From the NCBI GenBank assembly GCA_037178975.1, contig JASJZH010000001.1:3968001-4032000 (forward strand): a stretch of 64,000 nucleotides of DNA, written 5' to 3'. Under the pieces are notes generated by a model that saw nothing but the letters and a program-made list of their open reading frames with translations, was not told where the DNA came from and searched no databases. The position numbers were made by a program, and so were the translations under genes. The first letter of the stretch is position 1, and the number at the start of each line of letters is the position of its first letter. Positions 11,904 to 22,995 of this stretch are shown piece by piece. This DNA is from Oscheius tipulae. Lineage: Eukaryota; Nematoda; Chromadorea; Rhabditida; Rhabditidae.

Positions 11904-12453
11904 TTTCTGTAACAAAGTATGAAAATTGAGCTCAGGAAGAAAGAAAGATAATGGAAGGAGCAATAAATAGTCGACTGGACGTGTTGTGAAAATGTAAGGT
12001 TTCGGAGCCAGGCGGTGGGTCAACGTCCTTCTCTCTTCCCTTTTATCGCGCGTTTGTTTAGTTTCGACACAGTCATCCTTTGAACTTTTTCTGTTTACTA
12101 ATCGTAAAAGTGATAAGACGTTAACAGCCTCTGACAGATTCAAAGGGAGCTGGCTGGCACAGTGGGTCAAAAAGCCAAAGCGCTACTTTCACCGAATTTT
12201 ACGATTTATCCCTATCTCAGTTTTATTTCTCATAATGCTCACAATGGTCCCATGAGTAATTGGGATATCCTATGGGAAATAGTGTTCCTAGAAAACGGGA
12301 AGTCGTGACTAATTAACAACTGAGCGTACCGACAGAACGTTTGTCTCCGGAGCACCCCTGTTCAATGATCAGCTCTTACAAGATCGCGTACGCGTGAGGG
12401 ATGGGAATTTGCTTGTGTCAATTGTTTCGATATGAGTCATTAGAGTTAAGTAG

Positions 12454-13603
12454 ATGGGTTTCTGCTTGGCCGTTTCTATAGCCTCTTGGCCATCTCTCGT
12501 CTTCCTTACAGCTTCGGCTATTGGTCATTCTGTCTATTTGGTTACTCGTGGTTGTAGCTGTTCTGAATGGGAGACGACACAGTCATCGGTTCAAGGCTAC
12601 CTATTATCATCTGCTTCTATCGCAGGTACTACCAAAAACTTGTTATTTGAGGCCCTGACCTACTTCTAAGCTATGCCAGTTTATATGCTGTCCTTCATCT
12701 TCCGCTCGATGCTGCTCTTCACTGACTTCTACTGGGAGAATGCTTCTATTTTGGCTCCCTCTGTTCGAATTATCTCTTCCTTGTGCTACGCTGTTTCGGC
12801 GACTTTCTTGTCGCAACTCAATGCTATCTGATTCTTTGCCACTCGGGTTCGGCTCATCAAAGAATTGTGACCAAGCTGCCCTTGATAGCTGTTTCATTGG
12901 ATCTCACTGCCGATTACCTTGAATGTTAACAAGTCGTTCGATGCTCCAGATACTGTCTGGACAGTTATCGCTGCTGATCATCAAAAGCTAAGTTTCTGAA
13001 GAATCAAAACTGATCTTGAAGTGAAAGTCATAACTATTTGCTCTCTGGTAATCGACATACAACACTGAGAGACTGAGACGATTTCCAGATGGCCAATTTG
13101 ATCGAAGAGACTACCAACTGGTCATGTACACCATATCCGCCGTAGCCTATTTCCACGTACTCAAGCTGATAGTAAAGAACCGATCCTCGCGAGAACTTAC
13201 CCGAGACTGTCTCTAGTAGTCGTGGGACAGAGTAGCCTTCGGCATGTCTCTTACATTCTACATTCCACAGCTCATTGTCGTTCATTTGAACTTGAACGTT
13301 TGGAACGTTAAAACTAAGTACTTTAGGATGCAGGCTTCCAAATTCGAAACTATTTCCCATTGCTAAGTGAATTTGAGCCATACATCAACCCATTCCTGCA
13401 TTTTTTTTTCTGAACAGTGAGGTTCGAATGGAGGTCTTGCGACTGCTCCGAGGAGCTTTTACTACGGTTTGTAGTCATCTGGCTCATAGATCTCTGTTAT
13501 TTTCAAGGCTCCGAGTCTCAGAGTGAACGTGCCCAGAGCTCGAGCAATCGTGTCGTCATTGTGGGAACATCTGGTTCTAATACCCGCATTGGTCTAACTT
13601 GAT
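12454..13603 (+). pseudogene. chemoreceptor pseudogene (copy A of the tandem cluster)
   Basis: Nearly collinear at the nucleotide level with the intact copy B 1.37 kb downstream, including about 200 bp of 5' flank. The N-terminal block (PSLVFLTASAI) matches copy B, then a 4-nt insertion near 12540 breaks the frame before TM1 ends. A 7-nt deletion near 12770 removes frame again in TM3, and a block lost near 13195-13205 leaves a tag inside the sequence matching copy B's MRLSLVVMGQ. Splice sites around 12636-12670 are still recognisable. The lesions are independent of splice choice, so this is a dead receptor gene. Confidence 0.85.
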
Positions 13604-13829
13604 GAGTTGTCAGGATTCTCTTAGGAAATAATGTTCCGGAAAACGGACTAGCCAATTACCAAAGAGCGTACAGACACGGCCTTTATCCATAGCACACATC
13701 CCACTTTTCATCCTTACAATGTGCTTTTTATGTAACTACTTTTTACTTCAGAAGAAGTCATGTATGTGTGGGAGATGGGAATGTGAACCTGCGTGAATTG
13801 ATTTCAAATGAGTAATTCTAGTGAAGGGC

Positions 13830-14999
13830 ATGGGTTTCTGGTTGACCCTTTCTATAACGCCTTGGCCGTCTCTCGTCTTCCTAACAGCTTCGGCTATTGC
13901 TCTTCCTGTCTATCTTCTCGTTGTAGTAGCTGTTCTGAATGGGAGACGACACAATCCTCGGTTCAAGGCTACATATTATCATCTTCTTCTGTCCCAGGTA
14001 CCTTAGAAACTTTCTACAACTGTCATATAGGCCCTGACCGACTTTTTGGCTATGCCAGCCTACGCACTTGGTTTTATTTTCCGCTCAATGATGCTTTTCA
14101 CACAGTTCTACTGGAGAAATGCTTCCCTTATGGCTCCCTTTGCCTTCAATTCGAACCATCTCTTCCTTATGCTTCGTTGTTTCGGCGATTTTCTTGTCGC
14201 TATACAACGCTATCTGATTCTATGCCAATCGAACTCGGCGCTTCAAAGAATTGTAGTCAAGCTGCCTTTTCTAGCTGTTCTTCTGATTCATTGGATTCCA
14301 CCAATTCTTGTCTCACTGCCTATTACTTTGGATGGTAACAAATCATTCGATGCTCCTCATACTGTGAGGGTAGTTATTGGAGCTAATCATACAAAGGTAA
14401 AAACTAGGAGATGTTGTAATAACTGTTTGCCATCAAACATTTGTGGCCGTTGACATGCAAGCCATAAGTCTTTTTTAGATGGCGGATCTGATCGAAGTCA
14501 TTTACCAACTGGTCATTTTCTTCGTATCCGCTGTTGCCTATTTCAACGTACTCAAGCTGATAGTCCAAAACCGAATTTCCAGAGGACTTACACGAGAGAT
14601 GAGACTGTCCCTCGTAGTTATGGGACAGAGTGTGGCATTTGGGATGTCTCTTACCTACTACATTACTCAATTCATTGTCGTTCACCTGGACTTGACTGTA
14701 GTATAGTTTTAAGAAAAGTTAATAAAGATTTTAGGACGCGGTCTTCCAAATCCGGAACTATTACCCGTTGTTGACTGGATTCGAGTCGTACATCAACCCA
14801 TTCCTACATCTTTTTCTGAACAGTGATGTACAAAATGAGGTTTTACGACTGCTCAGAGGTGCCTCTTTCACCGCGGTTCGTAGCCGGCTGACTCATGAAA
14901 AGTGGTCGTTTTCAGAGGTCCGAGTCTCAGAGTGAACGTGCCCAGAACTCAAGTAATCGTATCGTGGGAACGTCTGGAACTGCGGGAACAGCTCGTTAA
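13830..14999 (+). CDS. nematode serpentine (7TM) chemoreceptor, Srv/Srg-like (copy B)
   Basis: Putative chemosensory GPCR of the nematode-specific Srg superfamily, probably on sensory cilia. Exons read in phase: 13830-13997, 14031-14396, 14479-14699, about 14735-14880 and about 14921-14999, giving about 325 aa. TM1 is FLTASAIALPVYLLVVVAVL, followed by the YYHLLLSQ block. TM3 ends with GDFLVAIQRYLILC, the DRY-like QRY position. TM4/ECL2 has HWIPPILVSLPITL. TM6 includes MRLSLVVMGQSVAFGM and TM7 YYPLLTGFESYINPFLH. The tail is Ser/Arg-rich. Start is ATG 13830, in frame with TM1; the ATG at 13808 is out of frame. AATAAA near 15016. Subfamily placement (Srv versus another Srg branch) is by motif memory only. 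Confidence 0.88.
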
Positions 15000-15304
15000 C
15001 TTATAAGAAAAGTGCAATAAAATGAAAATATACCTGTGTAACTGTGGGTCATTCAATGTAAATATCACAAACAACGCATGCGAATTTTGTCACTTGGTTC
15101 GTCTACAAATCTAAAATGAGTCGGGTTCGACTCTTACCCATAACAAAAGACACCTTCAGAGGGTAAGCTATTACTGCGTCTATAAACGAAGCCAGACACA
15201 TGACCGAAAAGTTCGTAAATTAATATAGAATATTGAGTTCATGGGAATCACGAGTCACAGAGGCGGAACGACAACATTCCCTCCGTTCCTTACTCCAATC
15301 TCCA

Positions 15305-16951
15305 ATGATTTTCGAAGTCTTCGAAAGAGCCCGTTGGCCTACCATCTCTTTCGTCTGTATTGCTGTCATTACTGTTCCTCTCTACATTGTAGTCGTCGCG
15401 GGAATCTTGCACGGGATTCGGAGGAGCTCTCGCTTCAGAACTGTCTACTACTATCTAGTACTCTCACAGGTTCGGTTACAGTATCAAAACTTCCATCATC
15501 TATTTTAAATTGTTCTCGCGTCTCTGTCTGTCTGTTTGTCAGAAGCCAATATCTTTAGCAGGTTTTACTGGTGAAAAAACGAGGTAGGTACGCTCCGAAG
15601 GGCGTTGGCCTAACTTGTTATTAAAAATATGTTATAAAAAACTTCTAACTTGTTATTAAAAAAAATAAAGCGTATATTTCACAAAAATATAAAAGGGTTT
15701 AAGAAGCTTAAGCCTGAGACCTTTTGCTCAATTTTCCAAATGCTTACCGATTGACCCAATAGGCAAAAGCCGCGCTGACTTTCCGCAAAGTATCTGAAGT
15801 TTAGGCAATAGTTGATGCTGTAGCGATCCCTTCGGACTCTTTCACCTTTGTATGCCGATACATGGGTCTATTCAAGGACTTATTCTGGGAGAAGAGATAC
15901 TATCTGGCCCCGTATTCCTTCAACTCCAACCACCTCTTGTTTATGTTGCGCGTTTTCGGAGACTTCCTCGTCTCCCTTCAGAGATTCCTCATCCTCTGCT
16001 ACCCGTTCTCGTCCCTCCAAAAAGTTAGTCTCTTTTCCTTGATGAAACACATGTGCAGTTTGTTTCATCTCTTCCCTTTGGGGTCATAGTTCTTATTCAT
16101 TGGACCGTGCCGATTCTCATCTCTCTACCTATCACACTGAACTTTGATCGGGCTTTTGATACTCCAGATACCTTGCTCACGGTGGTCAAAACGGCAGACC
16201 AAATGGTTAATCTCCTTTGGCTGCAAGGAAATCTTTTTCAGGTGGCAAGTAGTCTCGAAGTAATCTACCAGCTGACAATTTTTTCGATCTCCGTCACTGC
16301 GTATCTCTTCGTCTTCAAAATCATTCTCAGCCATAGATTGGATGGGTAAGAGACAGGAAAACAGAACCGATGGTACTAGAAAGTCAGGAACTTCGTTGTG
16401 AGACCAAAAAAAGATAAAGCTGGCGTGAGTACCTCTCACAGTTCCCCTAACGAGCAGGACTGTTCGCTCACCAGAAATCTCGGAACTTAAAGCGGCGATT
16501 AATAATTGTTTCGGCTCTGACCTACAAAGCACTCCCGCTTTCTTAAAATCCATTTTTTAGTGGTCTGACCAGAGAAATGCGACTCTCCCTTGTAGTGATG
16601 GGACAGACAGTAGCCTTTGGCCTATCCGTGGCCTTTTATTCCACCCAATATGTCGTGGTGAAGCTTGATATCACGGTAGGAAAAGGTAATTCAAAAAAAT
16701 GTGGACGTAGGATGCAATATTACAATTGCGAAACTATTACCCTCTGCTGACGGGCTTCGAGTCTTTCGTCAATCCGTGGTTGCATATTATTGTCAACACG
16801 GATCTGCGAAAAGAAGTCTGGAGAATGTTCGGCATGAGAAAAGACAGCTCTACGGTATATATTGTTTCTGACTCCAGACGATTGTTTTCAGGGCGTCTCG
16901 GATAGTCAGTCACGGCCGATGAATCGAGTAGCCACGGCTGAGACTGGTTAA
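15305..16951 (+). CDS. nematode serpentine chemoreceptor, Srv/Srg-like (copy C)
   Basis: Same family as copies B and D. Exons in phase: 15305-15469, 15805-16023, 16059-16204, about 16241-16347, about 16560-16675, about 16712-16857, about 16893-16951. TM1 contains VITVPLYIVVVAGIL, then VYYYLVLSQ. The next exon has RYMGLFKDLFWEK and TM3 with GDFLVSLQRFLILC. TM4/5 shows IHWTVPILISLPITL; TM6 MRLSLVVMGQTVAFGL; TM7 YYPLLTGFESFVNPWLH, with a short basic tail. The start is the first ATG in frame. Intron 1 (335 nt) is much longer than the others and holds a tRNA-like repeat and a 17-nt direct repeat. No lesion seen. Confidence 0.88.
15611..15663 (+). repeat. 17-nt direct repeat pair in copy C intron 1
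   Basis: TAACTTGTTATTAAAAA occurs at 15611-15627 and again at 15647-15663. AT-rich, within the unusually long first intron. Could be slippage or the footprint of an insertion. Confidence 0.6.
15702..15775 (-). repeat. tRNA-like sequence, copy 3, in a chemoreceptor intron
   Basis: Minus strand reads TATTGGGTCAATCGGTAAGC (degenerate D-arm/box A), followed 30 nt later by GTCTCAGGCTTAAGC (degenerate T-arm). Antisense to its host gene. Confidence 0.4.
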
Positions 16952-17735
16952 TAGGACATACGAAAAGAAAAACCCTGGAGAAAGAATGTCTTTGTTCTGT
17001 TCAGAATTTCTGTCTCTCTTGCTCCTACTCGTCTACCTCTCACACCGCTTCGACTACTAGTTCCACCTGATTTGTGATCATAGCTATATGTCTCTTCCCT
17101 TGAGTCAACTCTACCACTTCACCGAGGATGCTAGCTTGCCAAATAAAGATCCACGACTTTTTTTAATCCTTTTTGTCGTGTTTAACCTTGCAGCAACATT
17201 AAATGTTGTCAGTCTTCCGCTTACTAGTGGAATAGAAGAGGGACGAACGGGTCAGTCAGGAAAAAATCTTGGATACCGCGTGAACATAGTAGATGGTATG
17301 CATCACAGAAACTGGAGATTAATAGCAAGGCTCATGCTGCCAAGGATAACTGTCTAACTATTCTTTCCAGTCAATATTCAAACTAGTTTCTCCTTGACTT
17401 TTTCCTTGATTCTCTCCCATACTTCCTTTTACGAATTATTTACACGGCGAATCCAGATATCCTCGAGGTAGTTTATTCCTTTGTCCGTCCATCCTTTCTT
17501 GTGGGTCCTGTCTTCATATGTTTTTGTTCTATCAAACTGTCAGATTTCGCTTTTTGTCCCCATTTTCTGCTCTGTTAGCTCTACCATACGTTTCTACTTA
17601 TACCTTTTTAGACATTTTCCAGAAGGATAGACAGAGACGTGTGTTACAAATTGTAACGCATGTCGGTTGAGTTGTCTTTCTCACGCTCACACTCCCAGGG
17701 ACAAGGAAATAGTAACACTAACCTCATTCCATGAA

Positions 17736-19763
17736 ATGGTTTCCTTCTTCGAAGCGCTTTTCAAATCCCAATGGCAGGCTATCGTCTTCTGGCTTGTCTC
17801 CGTCCCCACCATTCCCCTGTATCTCCTGATCGTCTTCACCATCATCTACCGAAGACGAAGTGAGTCACGCTTCCAGACCACTTACTATAACTGTGTCCTT
17901 AGTCAGGTACAGATTCTCCAAATAAGTTGTACTCCGTTTTTTCCAGGCTTTAGCCGATTTTGTCGCAATGCCATCCGAGATTGGCGTCTTCATTCTCCGG
18001 AACATGGGTCTGTTCAAGGATTTCTATTGGGAGAACCAGGCCTTCATTGCTCCCTACGGCTACAATTCTAATCATTTTTTGATGATGTTGAGGGTCTTTG
18101 GTGACTGCCTGGTCTCTCTTCAGAGGGTAGTCGTCCTGTGCTACCCGAACTCGAAAGTACACAAGGTAGGACCCATTCGATTGGTCATAGATGTTGCCTA
18201 TAATCGTGCTGTTCTCTAGAAGCCGACCAGGAACGGAAAGAATGCTACATACGTTGACTGGAGCACTAGGCTCAGTGGACAAGACCCTAATTGTCATCAA
18301 CGGATCCAATATCAACGTTGTGCATAATTTCGTTTTCCTTGGATCGAAGATCTCCATCATGGACGATTCTGAAGAGGTCGGACGTAAAATGGAACGGACG
18401 TTTGGTACCTTCAACAAGATCTCCAGCCTCCTGACATGCAGACAGCTGGCCATGAAGAAAAGAAAAATACTCTTCGATACATGCGTTACTCTTGTAGCTC
18501 TCTATGCAGCAGAAACATGGACGCTGAAGGAATCGGACAAAAAGTACATCGAAGTGTACCAAAGATGGACGAAGAATGCTACGAAAGACTACTCTTGACA
18601 GATGGCAGAATGAGAGGATAAGAGCAAGAACAAAGTTGGCGGACTGGAGAAAGAGGATACTCTATCTCAAGATGACCTGGACGGAAATGATAACACAGAT
18701 GAAAGGGAACAGATGGACCAGGACTATTACCGAATGGACTTCACTTGAAAGCAAAAGATCTAGAGGCGGGAGGAGTCAACGATGGGAAGAAGAGACTCGA
18801 GAGTTAGCGGACACAGACTGGTGGCACCGAAATGCCGAAGAATAGAAAATCTTGAGGTCTACGCTAGTCGCATAGACTTGAAAACGTAATAAAAAGATAA
18901 ATATATTGCCTATAAAGATGGTTGTAAAGAACCTTGCCCCGTCACGAATGGAAACTGTGTTTGACTTTGCCAAAGTTGATCGTTCCGAAGTTTGGGCCAG
19001 GTTAACCAAGCTTGTTTTAGATTACATCCAGTCTGACCTTCGGTACAATTCTCTGTCTCCACTGGATCCCTCCCTTCTTCCTCGTCCTTCCAATTACTCT
19101 CTACTGGAACAAGACTTTCGACAATCGGGAAAATCTTCTCTTTGTTGTGGATCCTGGCCATCAATTGGTATGTCTTTTAATATCTTACAAAGGTATGTTT
19201 AGATGTCATCCTACCTCGAAGTCGGGTACCAACTGGCCTTCTTCACCATATCGGTGGTGGCATACTCCAATGTCTTCAAGTTGATAGTGAAACATCGATC
19301 CGTCAAGTAAGCTCACTGCGACACAAACCGTGGTCTTGAAAAAGCTCTCCCACTGTTTCAATAAGTGGCTCGGCTGATGGGAGGCTATTCTCTCCCACAT
19401 TTTGAATCCATATTTGTGAATTCAGAGGTCTGACCGCGGAAATGCGACTAAGTTTGGTAGTCATCGGTCAGAGCATTGCCTTCGCTATGAGTCTTGTCTT
19501 CTATGTGACCCAACTGTTCGTGGTTCTAATGAAAGTCAAGGTGAGCACATTGTTTTCGAAAACAACTATCCATTCAGGATGGAATGCTCAGTGTCCGGGC
19601 CTATTACCCACTCATGACCGGTCTCGAATCCTATATCAATCCCTGGCTTCATCTCATTCTCAACTCTCATCTTCGCAAAGAAATACTCAAGCTGATCGGG
19701 CTGCGGCGACTGAAGAGCTCGATCGTAAGGTCCTCAACCGGCTCGGAATCTATTTATAGGTGA
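17736..19763 (+). CDS. nematode serpentine chemoreceptor, Srv/Srg-like (copy D), intron carries a LINE fragment
   Basis: Six exons join in phase: 17736-17906, 17947-18165, 19021-19167, 19203-19306, 19426-19540, 19578-19763. TM1 has PTIPLYLLIVFTIIY and the TTYYNCVLSQ block. Exon 2 has RNMGLFKDFYWEN and TM3 GDCLVSLQRVVVLC. Exon 3 shows LCLHWIPPFFLVLPITL. Exon 5 has MRLSLVVIGQSIAFAM. Exon 6 has YYPLMTGLESYINPWLH and a Ser/Arg tail ending TGSESIYR. Start is the first in-frame ATG. The exon 2-3 intron is 855 nt, against 30-120 nt elsewhere, because a degenerate non-LTR retrotransposon piece lies in it. All coding exons are intact, so the gene may still work if the long intron is spliced. Confidence 0.87.
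18200..18848 (+). mobile_element. degenerate non-LTR retrotransposon (LINE) fragment, C-terminal part of reverse transcriptase ORF
   Basis: The first frame (to 18598) contains NFVFLGSKISIMDDSEEVGR, then a K...LFDTCVTLVALYAAETWTL block, the familiar FxYLGSxI...LLYGxETW region after the RT palm. A frameshift near 18560 moves the match to the next frame, which continues LRKTTLDRWQNERIRART and ends GGRSQRWEEETRELADTDW, like the basic GRPxxRWxDD...W tail of LINE ORF2 proteins. The 5' part (endonuclease and RT core) is absent, as in typical 5'-truncated insertions. No poly(A) tail or target duplication was recognised. Dead and lying sense within a chemoreceptor intron. Confidence 0.85.
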
Positions 19764-19863
19764 CTGCATCTGACGGGACCAGAAGCAACACCCACTTGCC
19801 TCTGTAAACAATTTAGTTCCGTGTCTAGAATAAAAAGAGATTCAATCACAGAGAGAGACAATA

Positions 19864-22375
19864 TTAACAGGATTCTGACAGAGACGTCATTGGGGAGGGA
19901 CTTCGGAATTGAGAGTCGTGGTGAGTCTTTCGAGGCACTCGCAGTGAATGGACCCTCGTTGATTTCGGTGCCTCTGCAACTGTCGCTCGAGGCGTTTCAA
20001 CGGCGATGTTACTGGCACTGGCACTCCGTTTTCGGATCCTTGTGGAGTGCTGACAACTAGAGCACATTTTGTGATATTTAAAAGTACAAAGTCATACCGG
20101 ATAACGTTGGCCGAGACGGAGAGATGTCTCTCGGCGGCAGTTAGCTTGGATCCCGTGAAGAGAAGTCTTAGCTCAGTCGGAACATCGAAAGAAAAGTAAC
20201 CGTAGAGGTACGGAGAGATGGCCGAATTGAAGACGGCAAAGGCGTACACGAATTTGCGGACGCTCTGCGGGATCCTGAAACGATTTTTGTGGTTTTCAAC
20301 AACTTCCTTAAAAAATAAAGAAAAGGGACTTCGTTGACTACTCGTACAGCTTCATCAGTTCAAAATCCGATTTGGAGAGATGGTAAAGGCGAAGAGCGCC
20401 GATGCCTATGGGCACTTTTTAGGTTCACTTTCCCCATATCTCTTGTACTGCAAAGTTATAGCTCTTTCGATTTGCTTTTCAAGTTTGCAGTACATCGCTA
20501 AACTTCAAAATCACATCCCGAACTAGTAAAACGCTGTCATATTGGGAGATGCTCGGCCGTACCGTCTCGCCTGTTGCGAACCGACGGGGCAGTCCTGGAG
20601 AGTCGGCCATGGAACCACGACTTATAAAACGTACCACTTGGTCTGATGAAGGAAATGCAAAAAACTGAGCAAGGCGTACGGAGTCCAGCAGATAATGAAA
20701 GCCAGAACGATGACAAATGTCATTCTAAAAACATAGCCATTTTTGGAAGAGAGGCAACAAACTTCAATGTTCTGCTTCTGGCTCTCTCCAGAGTGTTGCG
20801 ACCATTTCTACGCAACAGTAGATCACTCTTTTCCAAGGCTAAAACTGCTCGTTGCCCTCAAAACCTGAGCTGTTATACCTTCTTTCTCCGACGTCTCTGC
20901 ACTAATCTTGGCGAGAATCAGAGAATAGCAGAGGACAGTGACTACTAGGGGCAGAAAATAGACTTGGATCAACTGAAAATGGTAGCACTTTTTAAGAGAT
21001 TACTGTCAGGGTTATTACGTTCATGATGGTGTAGTAGAAGACGAACTGAAACTTTGTGTATAGTTTGGAAATGTGAACTGGCTTACGTCTTTGGGAATGT
21101 CGTTGGTCAGGTCGGCGGAAACACACTGCTCATAAGGATAGCATGGGTGTTGAGCGCATTTGAACAGCACAAACTAAAGAGTTTAGATTCACAACCTGTC
21201 AATCTATGAACCTCTCGTTCTGTCCATGGCATTTTCTCGCTCTGTGTATGTAACTCTGTCCGTTGTACACTTGGACTAGATCAATCTGTCATTCTCTTAA
21301 GCTGTTACTCGAGCCTTGGAAACTAATTCGTGTCAATTTCGCTTTTTACCATGGCTAACAATTTGTTTCTGTCCATCTGATTTTCCTACTACTAGAGATT
21401 CTAACTAACCTGAGGAGCCGTTGTAATAAAGCTGAGCAACCAGGCCACTGCCACCATTCTCTGCACGGACCTCCTTGCTCTCATCGCATACAACGGGAAA
21501 AATATGGAATAGAATCGGTCCAGAGATATGCAGACGAGGATGTTCATAGACAAGACGACGGAGAAAACATCGAAGAACTTGCATACTCGACATAGCTATA
21601 ATTATTTGGTCTTGAGAAGATTTCTTCAGTGCTGTACCAAGTCGCCTCCGAACCAGAAGACGGTGTAATTATGAATAAGCTCCTTAAGAATGAAGAAGAA
21701 AGTGACTATTAGATGGGCAATGTTCATGTGCAGCAGGAGAGAGTGCACTCGGCGGACCTGGAAAGCTGTATTGTGGGAAAAGGTAAAATACAGGACTGGT
21801 AAAAAAAGGTTCGTAGAACTTTCGAATTATTCTGACCATCGGGCCGAAAACGTGAACAAAGTGCCACTAAATCTAGAAAAATCCAGCTCATTAGCTACAA
21901 TCAGTTAAACTTTGAACGCAACAGTTTCGTCATGGTTTGCTCTGCGCAATATCTGAAGAACTGTGTCAGGTCTGCAAGTCAGAGTAACAGTTGCGGGACC
22001 CGTAACCGCGAGCTTAATAAATTCTGGAAGTTTTTCTAGTATGCCTGGAAGCTTGCTGCAAAGAGTCCATCTGATTATGGGAAAACGTGGTGTGACCTTC
22101 TCGTAATACATTTTGTGCTTACAGAGACACTATAAAAGTCTACCAAACTTTATCCGCATACTCTAAAGTGACGACGTTAGGAGTACCTTTTTTTACAGGC
22201 TCTCATGTTCTAACCGAAAGAGACTAACCTTGATCATTTGATTCCTAACAAGAATCATGAACATGGTCACATTGCCGACGACAGCAATAATAAAAACGAC
22301 CAAGTAGACGGCAATGATTGTCCTATCCTGCTTCTGAAACGGGTCCGTCGGGAAGAGGGAGCAGTTGATCTTCAT
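19864..22375 (-). CDS. GnRH/AKH-receptor-like rhodopsin-class GPCR
   Basis: Neuropeptide receptor of the GnRH/adipokinetic hormone/corazonin group (gnrr family in nematodes). Exons: 22229-22375 (TM1 VYLVVFIIAVVGNV), 21638-21757 (TM2 LLLHMNIAHL), 21410-21595 (TM3 with CISLDRFYSIFFPL), 21087-21173 (ECL2 with paired Cys), 21019-21051, 20879-20972 (TM5), 20763-20844 (RNTLERARSRTLK), 20635-20724 (TM6 FVIVLAFIICWTPY), about 20342-20412, and from 20274 (TM7 AFAVFNSAISPYLYGYFSF). RARSRTLKMT and the short N-terminus fit GnRH/AKH receptors. Two doubts remain. I found no phase-compatible acceptor joining TM6 to the following exon near 20.41 kb. The C-terminal tail can be read in two frames, ending at 19887 or 19864. 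It converges on chemoreceptor D, 100 bp apart. Confidence 0.87.
20444..20494. repeat. palindromic element (dispersed family), copy in a GPCR intron
   Basis: Perfect 11-nt arms TGTACTGCAAA and TTTGCAGTACA separated by 29 nt. The core AAAGTT/AAGTTT resembles other palindromes in the window built on CTGCAAAGTTGTAG. Confidence 0.65.
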
Positions 22376-22821
22376 TCTGTAAGCAAGACTACTAATGACG
22401 AGAGTATAAGAATAGCTGATGATCTCTGAGAGGGAGTGAGGAAAACACGAGAAAAGTACATGTTAATAGGTGGTGATCGGAGAGCGGATCAGGCATCTTT
22501 GGTCCAGGTTGAGACTGTTTAATTGTAGAGGGGGGAAACCAAAAGGAGCCAATTACGAGGGGCAGCGATTCTTGACACCGGAAAGCTCAATTAGGAGACA
22601 ATTTGTGACGCGAGCTCCCTTTCTCAATTAGATCGTAGTTTGGTCTCTTTCTGTGGGAGAGGATCACTGACGGCGTGACAAGTATCAATACCTAATGGAG
22701 GTCTCTAGACTATTCATATCAGGCAGTCTTTTAGAAAAAAAAGTTGTTGCGGGACCCATAAAGGCGAACTTATTTGTTACCAGCAGTCTACGACGACTTC
22801 GCCGTCTATTAGTCTTTACTT

Positions 22822-22995
22822 AGCATTGTCAGCAGGCGGCTGCACCGCTTCTCCAATAGGCTAAGTATCCAAGTTTCCCCAAAAGCTTTCTTGTCAACTT
22901 AACTCTTGACATGCCATGACTTACCAGCTTTTTGCTCGTGGTGATGCACGGACGGACAGACGGACACCATAGTAGAGAGATTTTATGTCGAAAAG
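22822..22995 (+). repeat. interspersed repeat, copy R1
   Basis: Aligns by eye with 44737-44865: shared landmarks are CAGCATTG/TAGCATTG, GCTTCTC(C/T)AATA, CCAAGT(T/A)T(C)CCC, TTGYCAACTT, and CACGGACNGAC...TAGTAGA(A)TAGAG near the end. A shorter match to the end module occurs at 59551-59580. Type of element unknown. Confidence 0.5.

Noticed and set aside
13808-14338. 176-codon ORF starting ATG 13808
   Set aside because: Out of frame with the chemoreceptor exons; it is a shadow frame of copy B, whose true frame starts at 13830.
17088-17357. 89-codon plus-strand frame between chemoreceptors C and D
   Set aside because: Its end (RNWRLIARLMLPRITV) looks protein-like, but I could not tie it to a family or to further exons.
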